NCBI GenBank assembly: GCA_031374735.1
Contig: JANMGQ010000237.1
Coordinates: forward strand, 1-64,000
Reading direction: 5' to 3'
DNA from: JABFRJ01 sp031374735
Lineage (GTDB): Bacteria; Pseudomonadota; Alphaproteobacteria; Rhizobiales; Hyphomicrobiaceae
Length of the DNA: 64,000 nucleotides
This document shows, piece by piece, positions 16,876-26,569 of this stretch; positions within the stretch are counted from its first letter, which is position 1, and every line of letters begins with the position of its first letter. Made by a program: the position numbers and the translations under genes. The notes beneath the pieces are model-generated. The model was given only the letters and a program-made list of their open reading frames with translations, was not told where the DNA came from and did not search any database.

Positions 16876-17095
16876 TTACACCAGCGGCGAGAATTATTGA
16901 CGGATGTGCTCCCCAAACTGTCATGGCCGGCCACTCGTGCTGGCCACCCATCGCGCAGAGCACGCAGCTGGTGTAAGCACGTTGAGACGTCTCAACACCA
17001 TGAGCACCAATGTGCTCGTTGCGCGATGGGTGGCCGGGACAAGCCTGGCCATGACAGTGGGTGGGATAAGTCTTCAGTCACAAACTCTGGCCGCC
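16876..17095 (+). repeat. Composite intergenic repeat with long inverted arms
   Basis: Begins with TTACACCAGCGG (16876-16887), shared with three other sites in the window. It then has a roughly 38-bp imperfect inverted repeat: arm 16918 onwards starts CTGTCATGGCCGGCC and the opposite arm ends at 17057 with GGCCATGACAG; both contain a TGCGCGATGGGTGGCC block or its complement. The whole 220-bp unit aligns with 46231-46450 nearly end to end. It fills the convergent gap between the methyltransferase and putA genes. Confidence 0.85.
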
Positions 17096-17099
17096 AGTC

Positions 17100-20000
17100 T
17101 CACTCATCACCCGTCATGCCGAGCAGCTGCACGTTCCCGCCGGTTGCCGTGATGTCGGTGGTGCGTACGCGTTCGGTCGCGAAACGGGCGACATATTCAG
17201 GGCCGCCGGCTTTTGGACCGGTGCCGGACAGGCCTTCGCCACCGAACGGCTGCACGCCGACGACGGCGCCGATCTGGTTGCGGTTGACGTAGAGATTGCC
17301 GACCTTGGCGTGCTCGGCGACGAAGTCGGCGACGGCCGCTATCCGGCTGTGCACTCCGAGTGTGAGGCCAAAGCCGCTTGAGTTGATGTCTTCGATGACT
17401 TTGTCGAGATGTCCGCGATCGTAGCGGATGACGTGCAGCACCGGGCCAAACACCTCGCGCTCCAATTCCGACATGCCCTCGATCTCGTAGATGGCCGGGC
17501 CGACGTAGCTGCCGGAGCGGCACTCTGCAGGGACCGGCAGATCGAGCAATTCGACGGCGGACTTCTTCAGCGCGAGTTTGTGGGCGTCCAAGCGATCCTG
17601 TGCGAGGTCGTCGATGACGGGACCGATATCGGTCGCGTACGTCATGGGATCGCCGATTTCGAGTGCGCGCGTTGCACCGACGAGCATGTCGAGCATCTTT
17701 TTCGATACGTCGCGCTGCACGTAGAGCACGCGGGCAGCCGAGCAGCGCTGGCCGGCCGAGTCGAAGGCCGAGCGCACGGCATCGCGCACAACTTGCTCCG
17801 GCAGGGCTGATGAATCCACGATCATGGCGTTGATACCGCCGGTCTCGGCAATCAGTGGTACAATGGGTCCGCGCCGGTCAGCCAGCGTGCGCTGGATCGC
17901 CCACGCGGTCTCGTTTGATCCGGTGAACACGACGCCGGCTGTACGCCGATCGCGCACCAGGGCCGCTCCGATATCGCCTTTGCCGGGCAGGAAATGCAGA
18001 ATGTCCTTGGGCACACCGGCTTCATGCAGCAATTCCACCGCGAGGAACGCCGTCGTCGGCGTCTGAGGCGCGGGCTTGGCCAGTACCGGGTTGCCGGCGG
18101 CGAGTGCGGCTGCGACCTGGCCAGTGAAGATCGCCAGCGGGAAGTTCCACGGGCTGATGGCAACGATGGGGCCGCGCGCGCGCAGCTCAAGAGTGTTCTT
18201 CTCGCCCGTCGCGCCGGTCAGCGAGACCGAACCTGAAAACAGGCGTCGCGCTTCGCACGCATAGTAGCGCAGGAAATCCACGGCCTCGCGCACATCGCCC
18301 AGCGCATTATCGAGCGTCTTGCCCGCTTCGCGCACAATCACCGCCATCAATCGCACGCGGTCGCGCTCGAACAGATCCGCAGCGCGCTCTAGAATGGTCG
18401 CGCGCGCCGGGCCGCCGAGACGGTCCCAGGCATGGGCTGCAGCGAGCGATGCTTTGAAGGCTGCATCCACGTCAGCTTCGGTGGCGCTCAGCACCGTGCC
18501 CATGCGTTGGCGACGATCATGCGGACAGCGCACGAGTTCGGCCTTGTCGACATCGGTCGTGGCTATGCCCGCGATAATCGGGCCGACGGCGAACGAGGGC
18601 TGCAACTCGCGGTGTATCTTGGCGAGCAAATCGGCGCGCACGGCCGCGACGGCCAGGGGAATGCCGCCGCTGTTGAGGCGCGGCGCGCGCGGATCGTTGG
18701 CGAAGATTTCGACCGGCTTTGGCAACGCCGCCGACGGGGTTGCGGCTGAGCGCTCCTCTTCGGCGGCCTGCACGGGATCACGGATGATCTCGGCGACTGG
18801 TGCTTTTTCATCGGCGAGACGATTGACGAAGGATGTGTTCGCCCCGTTCTCAAGCAAACGCCGGACGAGATAGGCGAGCAGGTCTTCGTGGCCACCGACG
18901 GGCGCATAGATGCGGCACGGGCGGTTCAGTTTGTCTGGGCCCACGACCTCGGCGTAGAGCGCTTCGCCCATGCCGTGCAGGCGTTGGAATTCGTAAGCAC
19001 TGTTGGCGCCGGCAATATGCGCGCTCGCGACGGAGTGCGCATTGTGCGTCGCAAACTGGGGATAAAACGATGTCGGGTCCGAGAGCATGAAGCGCATGCC
19101 AGCCAGATACGACACGTCCGTGTGCATCTTGCGCGTGAACACGGGGTAATCGGGCAGGCCGCGTTCCTGCGCCCATTTGATCTCGCTGTCCCAATAGGCG
19201 CCCTTGACGAGGCGGACGGGAATGCGCCGCCCGCCATGGCTCGCAACGCGTCGGAGCCAGCGCAATGCCGGCACCGCGCGGCGGGAGTAGGCCTGCACGG
19301 CCAATCCCAGGCCAGTCCATCCGGCGTTGGCTGTATCGAGATAGGTGGCCGCGAACATCTCCAACTGGACATCCAGGCGGTCCTGCTCCTCGGCATCTAT
19401 CGTCAAGGTCAGGCCCCGTTCGCGCGAGGCCTTTGCCAGCGCAAGCACGCGCGGCAGCAATTCTTTGTGCAGATGCGCGCTCTTGCCGTCCTCGAAGCGC
19501 GGATGAATGGCCGACAGTTTCACCGACAAGCCCGGTCGCGCCATCAGGTCATCGGCCTTCGGGCTCTTGAATGTGCCTGCGGCTTTGCCGACCGCTTTGA
19601 TCGCATCCATGTAGCGGTCGAAATAGACCTTCGCGTCGGCTTCCGTTTTCGCGCCTTCGCCCAGCATATCGTAGGAGAAGCGATAGCCCTTTTTTTCCTG
19701 CGGGGCGGCGCGCTGGATCGCCTCCTCGATGTTGCGACCGAGCACGAAGTTGTCGCCGAGGATCTTCATCGCCTGCCGCAAGGCCTGGCGGATGACGGGC
19801 TCACCGGTTCGCGCCACCATGCGCTTCAGAACGCCCGTCGGACCGGTAGATTTGTCGCCACCGAGTCGCACCACTTGCCCCGTCAACATCAGGCCGAAAG
19901 TCGAGGCGTTCACGAACAGGCTGCCCGATGTGCCGAAATGGCGGTTCCACTGCCCCTCGCCAACCTTCTCAGCGATCAACGCGTCGGCGGTTTCCTTGTC

Positions 20001-20372
20001 GGGAATGCGCAAGAGCGCTTCGGCGAGGCACATCAGAATGACGCCTTCTTCCGAGGTCAGGCCATACTCATGCATGAAGGCATCGATGCCGCCGTGCTGG
20101 TTGCGGTTGGCGCGCGCCTTCAGCACGAAGGTCTTGGCGAGGTCGGTGATGCGACGGCGCTCGTCCTCCGTGTAGACTGCGCGTTCGATCAATCCGCCGA
20201 CGAGGCGGCGCTCGTCGAAGGCGAAATAGGTCGCGATTTCGTCGCGGTCGGGGATGGGCGCCGCCGCCCGGCTGGCAACCGCTTCAGGCGCGGCCGTTGG
20301 AATCTCAGTCAGCCCCGAAGCGCTCGATTTCGAGCCCGTCTTCGGTCCAGCTTTCTTGGCAGCGTTGCTCAT
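17100..20372 (-). CDS. putA: Bifunctional proline dehydrogenase / L-glutamate-semialdehyde dehydrogenase PutA
   Basis: 1090 residues from ATG 20372 (behind GTGGA). The N-terminal half is the flavin proline dehydrogenase (SLFVNASTFGLMLTGQ, LSVKLSAIHPRFE, VRLVKGAYWDSEIKWAQERG). The C-terminal half is the aldehyde dehydrogenase with catalytic Cys in SAGQRCSAARVLYVQRD and Glu in LIAETGGINAMIVDSSA. It oxidises proline to glutamate, feeding the electron-transport chain. No ribbon-helix-helix domain is visible at the N-terminus, so it is bifunctional, not trifunctional with autorepression. The N-terminal 25 residues are Lys/Ala/Ser-rich, as in two other proteins of the window. Ends just inside the repeat at 17095. 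Confidence 0.96.
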   Translation of the reverse strand: MSNAAKKAGPKTGSKSSASGLTEIPTAAPEAVASRAAAPIPDRDEIATYFAFDERRLVGGLIERAVYTEDERRRITDLAKTFVLKARANRNQHGGIDAFMHEYGLTSEEGVILMCLAEALLRIPDKETADALIAEKVGEGQWNRHFGTSGSLFVNASTFGLMLTGQVVRLGGDKSTGPTGVLKRMVARTGEPVIRQALRQAMKILGDNFVLGRNIEEAIQRAAPQEKKGYRFSYDMLGEGAKTEADAKVYFDRYMDAIKAVGKAAGTFKSPKADDLMARPGLSVKLSAIHPRFEDGKSAHLHKELLPRVLALAKASRERGLTLTIDAEEQDRLDVQLEMFAATYLDTANAGWTGLGLAVQAYSRRAVPALRWLRRVASHGGRRIPVRLVKGAYWDSEIKWAQERGLPDYPVFTRKMHTDVSYLAGMRFMLSDPTSFYPQFATHNAHSVASAHIAGANSAYEFQRLHGMGEALYAEVVGPDKLNRPCRIYAPVGGHEDLLAYLVRRLLENGANTSFVNRLADEKAPVAEIIRDPVQAAEEERSAATPSAALPKPVEIFANDPRAPRLNSGGIPLAVAAVRADLLAKIHRELQPSFAVGPIIAGIATTDVDKAELVRCPHDRRQRMGTVLSATEADVDAAFKASLAAAHAWDRLGGPARATILERAADLFERDRVRLMAVIVREAGKTLDNALGDVREAVDFLRYYACEARRLFSGSVSLTGATGEKNTLELRARGPIVAISPWNFPLAIFTGQVAAALAAGNPVLAKPAPQTPTTAFLAVELLHEAGVPKDILHFLPGKGDIGAALVRDRRTAGVVFTGSNETAWAIQRTLADRRGPIVPLIAETGGINAMIVDSSALPEQVVRDAVRSAFDSAGQRCSAARVLYVQRDVSKKMLDMLVGATRALEIGDPMTYATDIGPVIDDLAQDRLDAHKLALKKSAVELLDLPVPAECRSGSYVGPAIYEIEGMSELEREVFGPVLHVIRYDRGHLDKVIEDINSSGFGLTLGVHSRIAAVADFVAEHAKVGNLYVNRNQIGAVVGVQPFGGEGLSGTGPKAGGPEYVARFATERVRTTDITATGGNVQLLGMTGDE

Positions 20373-20592
20373 GGTCGCGGTTCCACGTGGCGATGTGCCC
20401 AAGTCTGTTCGGCAGTTCGTTCTCGAATCAGACGCCTATTCCTAGCAGAGTTGCAGGTGATGCAGAGACCGGAATTTAGGGCAAATGCGCTGATCCTGTC
20501 GATGCAACTCAATTCGACAACCATATCTTGCGATGCCGCGCGCTGTGCCGTGGTTGCCGGGCTAGGACGGCCTGAAGGGCGGACCAGGTGTG

Positions 20593-21930
20593 ATGCACAA
20601 CGTTGAGGTCGATGGTGGTTTTGAGACTGTGCGCGCGAATGGTCCGTCGTCGCTCAGCCGATTGGAGTTCGCCATTCTGCTCGCGACGCTTGTTACCCTG
20701 TATTCAGCGCTGCCGACCGCGATCATAAGAGATGTGCTGAACCTCAATGCGCCCTTGTGGCCGCTCTATTTCGCCATCTACGGGTTGGTCAGCTTGATTC
20801 TGGCGACTCGCATTCCGCCCGGCAGATGGTTTGCACCACAGGCGCTGCTGATCGCCTATTCGGCGTTGCCATTGTTGTCGGCGGCCTGGTCTGAGGTGCC
20901 GCTCGAAACGCTCCTGCAATCCGCGACGCTGCTCGGCACGGTCTTGGTCGGGCTATGTTTTGTGGTCGCGGTGCCGCCGCACGAGGCGTTGCGCGTGTTT
21001 GCGGCTGCGTGCGTCATCGGGGCGAGCCTTGATTTCCTGGTGTCGGCGGGGTTGCCACGGCTCGGCGTCCATCAGGACGGGCCATGGGTCGGGACTTGGA
21101 AGGGATTGCATGACCAGAAGAATGGGCTCGGCGCGATATCGTCTTTGACGATCATGATCATCACGGCAGCTGCGCGGGCCGAAGGTCGGCTCAGTCTCGG
21201 CAGTGCCGCGGGTTTGGCGATTGGGGCTGTGGCGCTTGCGGCCTCCAAGTCGACGACGTCTTGGCTCGTCACCGCGTCATGCGTCCCGTTTTTGCTGCTC
21301 AATCATGCGACCCGGCGCGCTGCGGCCATGGTGGTTCCGGCTGCCATGACAGCTGCCATTGCGTCCATGATGATCCTGCCAGACTTTGCGGCGGGCTTGC
21401 TCGAGGCGCTACCAAAGCTGGTCGGCAAGGATTCGACCTTGTCGAACCGGTTGCCGATCTGGGTCGCCGTTGATCCGTTCCTGGAGGACCGCTGGTGGCT
21501 CGGCTATGGTTACGGCGCCTTCTGGAGCCCTGCCGTCTTGCCTGCCGATCTCTTTCAGTCGCGCATGTTCTTCGTGCCGACGTCGGCGCACTCGAGCTAC
21601 ATCGAGGTGCGTCTCGGGCTTGGCATGGTTGGCATAGCAGCGACGCTCGCCGCGCTTGTTTATGTCGTTGGCGTGCTTGCCAAAGCGCATCTGGCAGAAG
21701 CGCGGCCCAACGCGCCGCGCGATCCCTTGCTGCCGCTAGTACTGCCGTTTTTGCTGTTTTTGACCCTCACCAGCCTCACCGAGAGCGTGCTCTTGCAGCG
21801 CAACACGATCATGTGGGTGATTTTTGTGTGGCTTTCTGGCTCGGCTGCCCGACGGGCCTTCGCCGTACACAATCTCGAACCGTCTGCACCTGCCGCCTCG
21901 ACCGGAAGCATGTGGCTCCGCGTCCATTGA
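20593..21930 (+). CDS. O-antigen-ligase / exopolysaccharide polymerase-like membrane protein
   Basis: 445 residues, mostly hydrophobic, with ten or more predicted helices. The largest soluble loop (about 255-330, between LLEALPKLVGK and FFVPTSAHSSYIEVRLGLGM) carries the RLPIWVA and YGYGAFW elements, followed by AHSSYIE. These match the Wzy_C domain of O-antigen ligases and ExoQ-type polymerases. No other polysaccharide gene is adjacent. ATG 20593 is used; a GTG three bases earlier is possible. Confidence 0.72.
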   Translation: MHNVEVDGGFETVRANGPSSLSRLEFAILLATLVTLYSALPTAIIRDVLNLNAPLWPLYFAIYGLVSLILATRIPPGRWFAPQALLIAYSALPLLSAAWSEVPLETLLQSATLLGTVLVGLCFVVAVPPHEALRVFAAACVIGASLDFLVSAGLPRLGVHQDGPWVGTWKGLHDQKNGLGAISSLTIMIITAAARAEGRLSLGSAAGLAIGAVALAASKSTTSWLVTASCVPFLLLNHATRRAAAMVVPAAMTAAIASMMILPDFAAGLLEALPKLVGKDSTLSNRLPIWVAVDPFLEDRWWLGYGYGAFWSPAVLPADLFQSRMFFVPTSAHSSYIEVRLGLGMVGIAATLAALVYVVGVLAKAHLAEARPNAPRDPLLPLVLPFLLFLTLTSLTESVLLQRNTIMWVIFVWLSGSAARRAFAVHNLEPSAPAASTGSMWLRVH

Positions 21931-22078
21931 GGCCAGTCGCGCTGGCGACTTCTCAACAGTCAAATCGTATTCACCGCCCGCACTGCTCTTGCTGCCCAAG
22001 TTGCTGCCACGTTTGGCTCTGAGGGTGATTGCCAAATCGAGTCGTCCAGGTGGTCCCGCGAGGTGAGAACAGCCCGCC

Positions 22079-22888
22079 ATGCCTTTGCCGAACCCCGCGC
22101 GTCAAAAAGCGGCGCGCGACAAGCTCGCTGCCGTGCTCGCGCACCCACCATCCGTGTATGCGATCCATTATGCATGTCAGAGCTTTGGCGAGGCGCCCGA
22201 GGCAGGCTCGTCGCTGCGCACGATCTGCATCGCGCTGCGCCAGTTCGATACGGGGCAGGTGACGACGTTCTCGATCGCCAAGATCGCAGAGCTGGCTCGC
22301 ATCGCGCCTGACAACATTCCGCACTATCTGGACTATCTCGAACGCACCATGCTCGGCGAATTCTATGCCTTCGTGCACAGCACCCGCGGGGCGAAGTACG
22401 TGCATTGGCATATGCGGGATGATCGGTTCGGATTTGCAGCTCTCGAGCATCGCCTGGCGGTGTTGAAAGGGCGGCCGGAGCACATTCCTGACGAGAGCCG
22501 CATTGATCTCGCGCGACTGGTGCCTGATATCTATGGCGACAGCTATGTTTCGGCCGGTGCGAAGCTGCAGGCTCTTGCCGAGCGCAATGGCTTTGCCATG
22601 GGCGGTTTTCTGCCAGGCGCGGCCGAGGCCGACGCCGTCACGGCCGGGCGCTATCGCGACGTGCTGGCATCGACGTTGACCAAGGTGCGCCTGATCGCCG
22701 AGATCGCCGAGCGCGCGCACACGCGGACACTGGTCACGGATTCCGGTTTCATGGCGCGCTATGGCGGTCCGGCACGATTGACGCTGCAAAAGCTTGCCGA
22801 GAACCCGGGCTATACCATCGCTTCGGCAGGTGCGGGCGCCTTCATTATCATGCTCAAGGCCTACGATTGGTTTTTTGGCGCGGGCTAA
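22079..22888 (+). CDS. Conserved protein of unknown function
   Basis: 269 residues. Not assigned to a named family. Visible features: an N-terminal domain with IHYACQSFGEAPEAGSSLRT and a central block YVHWHMRDDRFGFAALEHRL followed by IYGDSYVSAGAKLQALAERNG. These look like a strongly conserved charged/aromatic core rather than a transporter or regulator. The last 20 residues (TIASAGAGAFIIMLKAYDWF) could be a C-terminal membrane anchor. The only neighbours are a polymerase-like gene upstream and the convergent glycosylase-like gene 10 bases downstream, so context gives no function. Confidence 0.7.
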   Translation: MPLPNPARQKAARDKLAAVLAHPPSVYAIHYACQSFGEAPEAGSSLRTICIALRQFDTGQVTTFSIAKIAELARIAPDNIPHYLDYLERTMLGEFYAFVHSTRGAKYVHWHMRDDRFGFAALEHRLAVLKGRPEHIPDESRIDLARLVPDIYGDSYVSAGAKLQALAERNGFAMGGFLPGAAEADAVTAGRYRDVLASTLTKVRLIAEIAERAHTRTLVTDSGFMARYGGPARLTLQKLAENPGYTIASAGAGAFIIMLKAYDWFFGAG

Positions 22889-22898
22889 TGCCACCGCA

Positions 22899-23819
22899 TC
22901 ACTTTTTGCCGATGCCTTTGAGTGCGGCATCGATTGCCAGCATGTCACGCCACGCCATGCGCTTGGCGAGTGGTGTGCGTATCAGTTGCGTTGGGTGCAG
23001 AGTTGCGATGGCGCGGGCTGCGTGGGCTCCGATCGTGACGTCGTGCCATTTGCCGCGGAGCTTCATGATGCCCTCGGCTTCCGCGAGAATGATCTGGGCG
23101 GACGGACCACCGAGCAAGATCAGAAACTCCGGCTTCACCAGTTCTACCTGCCGCTCCAAAAACGGCTTGCAAATAAGAACTTCTTGCGGGGTCGGCGTGC
23201 GATTGCCGGGCGGGCGCCAATAGACGATGTTGGTGATGTGCACCTCGGCCTCGCCGAGCCCAATGGCGGCCAGCATCTTGTCGAGCATTTGCCCGGCCGG
23301 TCCGACGAAGGGCTTGCCGACTTTGTCGTCTTCCGCCCCCGGCGCCTCGCCGATGACCATGATCCGTGCGGTGCCCGCGCCGCGGTAAAAGCACAGTGAC
23401 TTGGCGGTCGCCTTTAACCCACAGCCATCGAAAGAGGCGAGCCGCGCTTGCAACTCCTCGATTGTGTTCGCGGCCTTGGCAGCCTCACGCGCGGCAAGTG
23501 TTGCCTCATCTGGACCTGACGTCGGGAACTGTCGTGACGGGGGCGCCGATGTCGGCACCATCTGAACATCGACGCGCGGCCGGGCGGGCGGCGCGGAGGG
23601 CGTCGCAGGTGCGGGGGCGCGCGCACGCGGCGGTGCCACAGGTTTGGCTGCACCAAAATCCGGCATTTCGAATGTCGCGCCTGGGCGAACCTCGCCACGG
23701 GCGAGCCAATCAATCGCCTCGTGGCCGACCGCGGCATCAGCGCCCATGTTGCGATACCACGCGAGCAACGCCGCCACGTGGCGTGCGCTGTCGGCAGCGG
23801 ATGTTTCAGACGTCGGCAT
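22899..23819 (-). CDS. Uracil-DNA glycosylase-like protein (family 4/5 relative, iron-sulfur ligands incomplete)
   Basis: 306 residues from ATG 23819. The glycosylase core starts near 130: GEAPGAEDDKVGKPFVGPAG, ITNIVYWRPPGNRTPTPQEV, LLGGPSAQIIL and catalytic-loop-like ATLHPTQLIRTP. A Pro/Ala-rich linker (about 55-110) separates a helical N-terminal segment. Family 4 enzymes coordinate a 4Fe-4S cluster through four cysteines; here only C in FDGCGLK and LICKPFL remain at the expected places, while the first ligand is Phe-like and the third is Trp in IVYWRPP. So the fold is conserved but the cluster may be absent. A longer in-frame reading to 24272 runs into purL and is rejected. Confidence 0.75.
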   Translation of the reverse strand: MPTSETSAADSARHVAALLAWYRNMGADAAVGHEAIDWLARGEVRPGATFEMPDFGAAKPVAPPRARAPAPATPSAPPARPRVDVQMVPTSAPPSRQFPTSGPDEATLAAREAAKAANTIEELQARLASFDGCGLKATAKSLCFYRGAGTARIMVIGEAPGAEDDKVGKPFVGPAGQMLDKMLAAIGLGEAEVHITNIVYWRPPGNRTPTPQEVLICKPFLERQVELVKPEFLILLGGPSAQIILAEAEGIMKLRGKWHDVTIGAHAARAIATLHPTQLIRTPLAKRMAWRDMLAIDAALKGIGKK

Positions 23820-23961
23820 CCGGCCGTTATAGGCTGCGCTTGATCGAGAGCAAGCCAGATCCGTTGGCCGAATGACAGCCTTTGACAGCCCTGCGCGACA
23901 ATTGGAACTCGCCTCGCTATAAGCGCCGCGACTCCCGTCTCTCGCCTGCGAGGCCCCACCG

Positions 23962-26178
23962 ATGTCCGCCCCGAAAAGCCACAACCAGAAGATCACGCCC
24001 GAAATGGTGGCCGCCCATGGCTTCAAGGGCGATGAGTATGACCGGCTGCTAAAGATCCTCGGACGCGAGCCGTCGTTCCTCGAACTCGGTATTTTCTCGG
24101 TCATGTGGTCGGAACATTGCTCGTACAAATCCACGCGGGTGTGGCTCAAACAACTGCCGACGCAGCAGCCTTGGGTGATCCAGGGCCCAGGCGAAAATGC
24201 CGGCGTGATCGACATCGGCGACGGCGATGCGATCATCTTCAAGATGGAATCACACAACCATCCGAGCTTCATTGAGCCCTACCAGGGCGCGGCGACGGGC
24301 GTCGGCGGCATCATGCGTGACGTGTTCACGATGGGTGCACGACCGATCGCCAACATGAATGCGCTGCGCTTCGGCGATCCCAATCATCCCAAGACGCGGC
24401 GGCTCGTCTCGGGCGTGGTCGCGGGCATTGGCGGCTACGGCAATTCCGTTGGCGTACCGACCGTCGGCGGCGAGACCAATTTTGACGCCGGATACAATGG
24501 CAACATCCTCGTCAACGCCATGTGCGTCGGTCATGCGCGAACCGACAAGATCTTCTATTCCTCGGGCGCCACGACCGCGGGTCTGCCCGTCGTGTATGTC
24601 GGCTCCAAAACGGGACGCGATGGCATCCACGGCGCCACCATGTCGTCGAAGGAATTCGACGACAACACGGAGGAACAGCGCCCAACCGTGCAGGTCGGCG
24701 ACCCCTTCACCGAGAAGCTTCTGATCGAGGCGTGTCTCGAACTGATGGCGACGGACATGATCATCGCCATCCAGGACATGGGTGCTGCTGGCCTCACGTC
24801 GTCGACATCTGAGATGGCCGACAAGGGCGGCGTCGGCATCGAGATGAATCTCGACCACGTGCCGCAGCGCGAAGCCAACATGACCGCCTACGAGATGATG
24901 CTCTCCGAGAGCCAGGAGCGCATGTTGATGATCTTGAAGCCCGGACGCGAACCGGACGCCGAGAAGATTTTCAAGAAATGGGGCCTCGACTTTGCCGTTG
25001 TCGGCAAAACCACCAATACCGGCCGCATGATCGTCACGCACAAGGGCGTCATCGAAGCCGACCTGCCCGTCGACAAACTCGCCAACTCTGCTCCGCTGTA
25101 TGAGCGCCCGTGGAAAGAAACGCCGGCGCCGAAAAAGATTCTGCCCGAGTGGGTGAAGTCGGAGGCGTCGAACCTCAGCGCGCTCAGCCACATGATGGGC
25201 ACGCACCATCTGGCCTCGCGCCGCTGGATCTGGGAGCAATACGACACAATGATCAACGGCCACACGCTGCAGCGCCCCGGTGGCGACGCGGCCGTGGTGC
25301 GCATCAAGGGCACGAAGAAAGCCATTGCAATCAGCTGCGATGTGACACCGCGCTACGTCAAAGCGGACCCCAAGATGGGCACCATTCAGGCGGTCGTCGA
25401 AACCTATCGCAACATATCAGCTGTCGGCGGCGATCCCTTGGCGATCACCGACAACATGAACTTCGGCAACCCCGAACGGCCGGAGATCATGGGCCAGTTC
25501 GCCGGGTCCGTGATGGGTATGAAAGAGGCGTGCGAGCGACTGAAGTATCCCGTGGTCTCGGGCAACTGCTCGCTCTACAACGAGACCAACGGCATCGGCA
25601 TCCCGCCGACACCTGCCATCGGCGGCGTCGGGCTGATCCCCGATTGGACCAAGTCGGCCACTATCAAATTGAAGGCCGATGGCGATCTCTTGGTGCTCAT
25701 CGGACGCGAGGACGGCCATCTCGGCCAATCGCTGTATCAGCTGATCTTCACGGGCAAGGTCGAGGGCGCACCCCCGCCGGTAGACCTCAACGACGAAATC
25801 ACCGGCGGCAATCTCGTGCGCGCGCTGATCCGCGAGGACAAAGTCGCCGCCGTGCACGATTGCTCCGATGGCGGACTGCTGGTCGCGGTCGCGGAAATGG
25901 CGTTGGCCGGCGAGCGTGGCGTGTCGCTGTTTCCCTACGAGGGCCGCCTGCCCGCGCACGCCGCCTGGTTCGGCGAGGACCAGGGCCGCTACGTCGTCGA
26001 AGTCGCGCCGAACGGAGCAGAGGAAATCATGGAACGCGCGAAGTTGCTGGGCTTGCCTGCTCGAATCATCGGCGTCGTCGGCGGCACAGCCCTGTCGCTC
26101 AAGGGCGAGACGGCTGTCGAGGTCGACGCATTGCGCGCGCGGCACGAGGGCTGGCTGCCGACGTTTATGGCGGGGTGA
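23962..26178 (+). CDS. purL: Phosphoribosylformylglycinamidine synthase subunit PurL (small form)
   Basis: 738 residues, the length of the short PurL that needs separate PurS and PurQ. Domains: N-terminal linker with EHCSYKSTR; an AIRS-like half with FKMESHNHPS and GVGGIMRDVF; a second half with GDPLAITDNMNFGNPERPEI and VHDCSDGGLLVAVAEMALAG. It makes FGAM from FGAR with glutamine-derived ammonia and ATP in purine synthesis. PurS and PurQ are not in this window. The start is ATG 23962. Transcribed divergently from the glycosylase-like gene. Confidence 0.97.
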   Translation: MSAPKSHNQKITPEMVAAHGFKGDEYDRLLKILGREPSFLELGIFSVMWSEHCSYKSTRVWLKQLPTQQPWVIQGPGENAGVIDIGDGDAIIFKMESHNHPSFIEPYQGAATGVGGIMRDVFTMGARPIANMNALRFGDPNHPKTRRLVSGVVAGIGGYGNSVGVPTVGGETNFDAGYNGNILVNAMCVGHARTDKIFYSSGATTAGLPVVYVGSKTGRDGIHGATMSSKEFDDNTEEQRPTVQVGDPFTEKLLIEACLELMATDMIIAIQDMGAAGLTSSTSEMADKGGVGIEMNLDHVPQREANMTAYEMMLSESQERMLMILKPGREPDAEKIFKKWGLDFAVVGKTTNTGRMIVTHKGVIEADLPVDKLANSAPLYERPWKETPAPKKILPEWVKSEASNLSALSHMMGTHHLASRRWIWEQYDTMINGHTLQRPGGDAAVVRIKGTKKAIAISCDVTPRYVKADPKMGTIQAVVETYRNISAVGGDPLAITDNMNFGNPERPEIMGQFAGSVMGMKEACERLKYPVVSGNCSLYNETNGIGIPPTPAIGGVGLIPDWTKSATIKLKADGDLLVLIGREDGHLGQSLYQLIFTGKVEGAPPPVDLNDEITGGNLVRALIREDKVAAVHDCSDGGLLVAVAEMALAGERGVSLFPYEGRLPAHAAWFGEDQGRYVVEVAPNGAEEIMERAKLLGLPARIIGVVGGTALSLKGETAVEVDALRARHEGWLPTFMAG

Positions 26179-26219
26179 GACCTTGATCGTCTTCATCTTG
26201 CTCGGGGCAAGGAGGCGAT

Positions 26220-26453
26220 ATGCCGATGGATCTTGACGCAAAGAGAAAAGCAGCCCGTGCAAAGGCTCTTGAGGGTCTCGCGGAGGATGGCTTGCTTGAC
26301 GACCAGGTCACTGACGTGGCCAGCGCCCCGGATAACCCTCAGCTCGATCACCAATTTTGGCAGCGCGCTGAGCCGCTGGACGCCGAAAGACTGAAACGGA
26401 TGGGCGGTGGCGGTGTGAAGCGTCGGCCGAAGGTGCCTGCGGAGGGCGAGTGA
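26220..26453 (+). CDS. Small protein of unknown function
   Basis: 77 residues behind a strong AAGGAGG ribosome site 41 bases after purL, so it may be read with it. Highly charged with no signal peptide or membrane helix; N-terminal half MPMDLDAKRKAARAKALEGL is helical, C-terminal half ends in a Gly/Lys/Arg-rich GGGGVKRRPKVP. No motif recognised. The good ribosome site and stop-free length support a real gene. Confidence 0.5.
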   Translation: MPMDLDAKRKAARAKALEGLAEDGLLDDQVTDVASAPDNPQLDHQFWQRAEPLDAERLKRMGGGGVKRRPKVPAEGE

Positions 26454-26569
26454 CGGCAACTTGGTCGCTATGAAAACGGCTGAGAGATCACGGGCGGCGA
26501 CGTTTCAGGGCTTGGCGTCCCAGCGCGACGAGGAGATCTGTTTGCCCAAGCCCTCAGCTCAACGCAGCG

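Noticed and set aside
18888..20606. Long plus-strand ORF opposite putA
   Set aside because: Shadow of PutA; codon patterns and motifs belong to the minus strand.
23820..24272. Upstream extension of the glycosylase-like gene
   Set aside because: It would overlap purL and add no conserved sequence.
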